Origin: Channa striata
Taxonomy: Eukaryota; Chordata; Actinopteri; Anabantiformes; Channidae
Length of the DNA stretch: 64,000 bases
NCBI GenBank assembly: GCA_033026295.1
Contig: JAUPFM010000126.1
Location: 30,666 to 94,665 of the forward strand
Direction: 5' to 3'
Shown here: piece after piece, positions 60,369 through 64,000 of the stretch
Layout of the letters: each line of letters opens with the position of its first letter
Position numbering within the stretch: the first letter of the stretch is position 1
Notes under the pieces: model-generated
The model's database searches: none
Told to the model about the DNA's origin: nothing
What the model saw: the letters and a program-made list of their open reading frames with translations, nothing else
Made by a program: the position numbers and the translations under genes

Positions 60369-61952
60369 TACATGCATTTACTGTCTTTTAAGGAAACATG
60401 CCACAAGCTTGTTTATATGTTCTGTTGAGTGGATTTAGGGTAAATAAGAAGGCAGACACAGTTTTATTTGAGTTTGGTGCAGAAATTGTTCAATACAAGC
60501 TTGGTTTCAAAACAGCATTTTCTCGCTGAGAAAAGGCGATTTGTAGCATAAAAGGATGCTTGAATTACATGCATTTACTGTCTTTTAAGGAAACATTCCA
60601 CAAGCTTGTTTATATGTTCTGTTGAATGTATTTAGGCTAAATAAGAAGGCAGACACAGTTTCATTTGAGTTTGGTGCAGAAATTGTTCAATACAAGCTTG
60701 GCTTCAAAACAGCATTTTCTCGCTGAGAAAAGGCGATTTGTAGCATAAAAGGATGCTTGAATTACATGTACTTACTGTCTTTTAAGGAAACATCCCACAA
60801 GCTTGTTTATATGTTCTTCTGAGTGGATTTAGGCTAAATAAGAAGGCAGACACAGTTTTATTTGAGTTTGGTGCAGAAATTGTTCAATACAAGCTTGGTT
60901 TAAAACAGCATTTTCTCGGTGAGAAAAGGCGATTTGCAGCATAAAAAGATGCTTGAATTACATGCATTTACTGTCTTTTAAGGAAACATCCCACAACCAT
61001 ATTTATTATTTCTCCTGAGTGGATTTAGGCTAAATAAGAATGCAGACATAGTTTTATTTGAGTTTGGTGCAGAAATTTTTCAATACAAGCTTTGCTTCAA
61101 AACAGCATTTTCTCGCTGAGAAAAGGCGATTGCAGCATAAAAGGAAGTTTGAATTACATGCATTGACTGTCTTTTAAGGAAACATGCCACAAGCTTATTT
61201 TCAGTCTCTCCTAAGTGGATTTAGGCTAAATAAGAAGGCAGACACAGTTTTATTTGAGTTTGGTGCAGAAATTGTTCAATACAAGCTTGGCTTCAAAACA
61301 GCATTTTCTCGCTGAGAAAAGGCGATTATGAAAGCATAAAAGGATGCTTGAATTACATGCATTTACTGTCTTTTAAGGAAACATCCACAAGCTTGTTTAT
61401 ATGTTCTGCTGAGTGGATTTAGGCTAAATAAGAAGGCAGACACAGTTTTATTTAAGTTTGGTGCAGAAATTGTTCAATACAAGCTTGGCTTCAAAACAGC
61501 ATTTTCTCGCTGAGAAAAGGCGATTGCGAGCATAAAAGGATGCTTGAATTACATGCATTGACTGTCTTTTAAGGAAACATGCCACAAGCTTATTTTGAGT
61601 CTCTCCTGAGTGGATTTAGGCTAAATAAGAAGGCAGACACAGTTTTATTTGAGTTTGGTGCAGAAATTGTTCAATACAAGCTTGGCTTCAAAGCAGCATT
61701 TTCTCGCTGAGAAAAGGCGATTGCGAGCATAAAAGGATGCTTGAATCACATGCATTTACTGTCTTTGAAGGAAACGTCCCACTAGCCTGTTTATATGTTC
61801 TGCTCAGTGGATTTAAGCTAAATAAGAATGCAGACACAGTTTTATTTGAATTTGGTGCAGAAATTGTTAAATACAAGCTTGGCTTCAAAACAGCATTTTT
61901 CGCTGAGAAAAGGCGATTATGAGCATAAAAGGATGCTTGAATTACATGCATT
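60369..61952. repeat. Terminal mixed monomers
   Basis: Eight monomers with more individual changes than elsewhere: ctgttgaatgtatttagg near 60621, acatgtacttactg near 60767, ttctcggtgag near 60913, aaggaagtttgaatt near 61141, and cccactagcc near 61788. Lower homogeneity may indicate approach to an array edge, although the array continues to the end of the window. Confidence 0.65.
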
Positions 61953-62928
61953 TACTGTCTTTTAAGGAAACATGCCACAAGCTTATTTTCAGTCTCTCCT
62001 GAGTTGATTTAGGCTAAATAAGTAGGCAGACACAGTTTTATTTGAGTTTGGTGCAGAAATTGTTCAATACAAGCTTGGCTTCAAAACAGCATTTTCTCGC
62101 TGAGAAAAGGCGATTGAGATCGTAAAAGGATACTTGAATTACATGCATTTACTGTAGTTTAAGGAAACATTGTTCATATGTTCTGCTGAGTGGATTTAGG
62201 CTAAATAAGAAGGCAGACACAGTTTTATTTAAGTTTGGTGCAGAAATTGTTCGGTACAAGCTTGGCTTCAAAACAGCATTTTCTCGCTGAGAAAAGGCAA
62301 TTGCGAGCATAAAATGATGCTTGAATTACATGCATTTACTGTCTTTTAAGGAAACATCCCACAAGCTTGTTTATATGTTCTACTGAGTGGATGTAGGCTA
62401 AATAAGAAGGCAGACACAGTTTTATTTGAGTTTGGTGCAGAAATTGTTCAATACAAGCTTGGCTTCAAAACAGCATTTTCTCGCTGAGAAAAGGCGATTG
62501 CGAGCATAAAAGGATGTTTGAATCACATGCATTTACTGTCTTTTAAGGAAACATCCCACAAGCTTATTTTCAGTCTCTCCTGAGTAGATTTAGGCTAAAT
62601 AAGAAGACAGACACAGTTTTATTTGAGTTTGGTGCAGAAATTGTTCAATACAAGCTTGGCTTTCAAAACAGCATTTTCTCGCTGAGAAAAGGCGTTTATG
62701 AGCATAAAAGGATGCTTGAATTACATGCATTTACTGTCTTTTAAGGAAACATGCCACAAGCTTATTTTCAGTCTCTCCTGAGTTGATTTAGGCTAAATAA
62801 GTAGGCAGACACAGTTTTATTTGAGTTTGGTGCAGAAATTGTTAAATACAAGCTTGGCTTCAAAACAGCATTTTCTCGCTGAGAAAAGGCGATTATGAGC
62901 ATAAAAGGATGCTTGAATTACATGCATT
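61953..62928. repeat. 976-bp, five-monomer duplication, copy 1
   Basis: Begins with gagttgatttagg and aataagtagg. It includes gattgagatcgtaaaagg (62112), a monomer shortened by about 15 bp (aaacattgttcatatg at 62166), tgttcggtacaag, gtttgaatcac with gagtagattt and agacagac. The order repeats from 62929. Confidence 0.85.
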
Positions 62929-63680
62929 TACTGTCTTTTAAGGAAACATGCCACAAGCTTATTTTCAGTCTCTCCTGAGTTGATTTAGGCTAAATAAGTA
63001 GGCAGACACAGTTTTATTTGAGTTTGGTGCAGAAATTGTTCAATACAAGCTTGGTTTCAAAACAGCATTTTTCGCTGAGAAAAGGCGATTGAGATCGTAA
63101 AAGGATACTTGAATTACATGCATTTACTGTAGTTTAAGGAAACATTGTTCATATGTTCTGCTGAGTGGATTTAGGCTAAATAAGAAGGCAGACACAGTTT
63201 TATTTAAGTTTGGTGCAGAAATTGTTCGGTACAAGCTTGGCTTCAAAACAGCATTTTCTCGCTGAGAAAAGGCAATTGCGAGCATAAAATGATGCTTGAA
63301 TTACATGCATTTACTGTCTTTTAAGGAAACATCCCACAAGCTTGTTTATATGTTCTGCTTAGTGGATTTAGGATAAATAAGAAGGCAGACACAATTTTAT
63401 TTGAGTTTGGTGCAGAAATTGTTCAATACAAGCTTGGCTTCAAAACAGCATTTTCTCGCTGAGAAAAGGCGATTGCGAGCATAAAAGGATGTTTGAATCA
63501 CATGCATTTACTGTCTTTTAAGGAAACATCCCACAAGCTTATTTTCAGTCTCTCCTGAGTAGATTTAGGCTAAATAAGAAGACAGACACAGTTTTATTTG
63601 AGTTTGGTGCAGAAATTGTTCAATACAAGCTTGGCTTCAAAACAGCATTTTCTCGCTGAGAAAAGGCGATTGCGGGCGTA
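62929..63680. repeat. 976-bp duplication, copy 2 (matches first ~750 bp)
   Basis: Repeats the markers of 61953-62700 at an offset of 975-976 bp, including gattgagatcg (63087) and the shortened aaacattgttcatatg monomer. It differs at ctgcttagtgg/aggataaat near 63356-63375 and at the variable sites. After about 63680 the sequence changes to other monomers. Confidence 0.82.
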
Positions 63681-64000
63681 AAAGGATGCTTGAATTAAAT
63701 GCATTTACTGTCTTTTAAGTAAACATACCACAAGCTTATTTTCAGTCTTTCCTGAGTGGATTTAAGCTAAATAAGAAGGCAGACACAGTTTTATTTGAGT
63801 TTGGTGCAGAAATTGTTCAATACAAACTTGGCTTCAAAACAGCATTTTCTCGCTGAGAAAAGGCGATTGCGAATATAAAAGGGTGCTTGAATTACATGCA
63901 TTTACTGTCTTTTAAGGAAACATGCCACAAGCTTGTTTATAAGTTGTGCTGAGTGGATTTAGGCTAAATAAGAAGGCAGACACAGTTATATTTGAGTTTG
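63681..64000. repeat. Final satellite monomers, truncated by window end
   Basis: One complete and one incomplete monomer with private changes (gcgggcgtaaaagg, gaattaaatgc, aagtaaacatacc, gcgaatataaaaggg, ataagttgtgctg). The last copy is cut in gttatatttgagtttg by the window edge, so the array extends further. Confidence 0.85.

Larger units (their letters stand above)
24001..64000. repeat. Tandem satellite array, right part, ~197-bp monomer
   Basis: About 203 monomers in the same orientation and phase as the left array. The interrupted monomer resumes at aaaaggatgcttg. Landmarks run from 24027 to 63903 at a mean spacing of about 196.4 bp. The array continues past the window end, and no unique sequence was seen inside it. 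It comprises a left-like domain (to 35627), a diverged domain (35628-60368) and a terminal zone. Confidence 0.97.

Noticed and set aside
1..64000. CRISPR array or prokaryotic repeat system
   Set aside because: The whole 197-bp unit is repeated without unique spacers. The short variable junction is only 0-9 bp, and there are no cas genes or any bacterial gene.
1..64000. Satellite derived from tRNA or 5S rRNA genes
   Set aside because: No Pol III B-box-like sequence, no cloverleaf and no 5S-like stretch was found in the monomer.
1..64000. Canonical CENP-B box in the standard monomer
   Set aside because: The essential TTCG-N4-A-N2-CGGG pattern does not occur; only the first half is matched in some domain-2 monomers.
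1..64000. Diversity-generating or programmed-variation system at the junction
   Set aside because: No template repeat or dedicated enzyme gene is present, and the only reverse transcriptase is an ordinary, broken LINE. A mutation hotspot or a sequencing artefact is the simpler explanation.

Overview
This window is eukaryotic, non-genic DNA: a very long head-to-tail satellite array interrupted by one non-LTR retrotransposon. The array monomer is about 197 bp (spacings of 195-198 bp between successive tactg landmarks), AT-rich, in one orientation throughout, with about 308 copies. The retrotransposon (20612-24000) encodes an apurinic-like endonuclease and a reverse transcriptase of the CR1/L2/Rex1 type. 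It ends in an AATAAA signal plus a short tctaa-type repeat tail. This 3' end and protein style are typical of teleost fish genomes, so a fish (peri)centromeric or heterochromatic block is the likeliest source. That is an inference; I do not recognise the satellite by name.

Layout. 1-20611: about 105 monomers. A 12-monomer series (1-2362) recurs in the same order at 3344-5705 and in part at 8455-10028, which shows higher-order repeat (HOR) structure. 13958-16512 is dominated by two alternating monomer types. 20612-24000: the LINE, on the + strand, inside a monomer just 3' of the most variable spot of the repeat. 24001-35627: more monomers of the same subfamilies, with a trimer duplication at 31691-32869. 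35628-60368: a second domain with subfamilies not seen earlier, a recurring 4-monomer cassette, and a direct duplication of about 7.26 kb (about 42400-49660 and 49661-56920). 60369-64000: a terminal mixed zone with a 976-bp, 5-monomer duplication.

Each monomer has two recurrent CAAGCTTG palindromes 92 bp apart and a perfect 17-bp dyad (ttttctc-gct-gagaaaa). Just 3' of the dyad is a 3-9 bp junction (gatt-N-agcata) that differs in length and sequence from copy to copy, even between segmental duplicates sharing rare private variants. Two neighbouring sites, ggcttc and ttttctcg, behave the same way. This is the most unusual signal here. It may be a real mutation or repair hotspot beside a hairpin. 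It may equally be long-read consensus error at methylated CpG or hairpin sites; single-base homopolymer indels in the LINE reading frame favour a contribution from sequencing error.

No host gene, tRNA, rRNA, CRISPR or prokaryotic feature was found. The only protein-coding remnant is the LINE frame, which is broken by about eight frameshifts and at least one stop.
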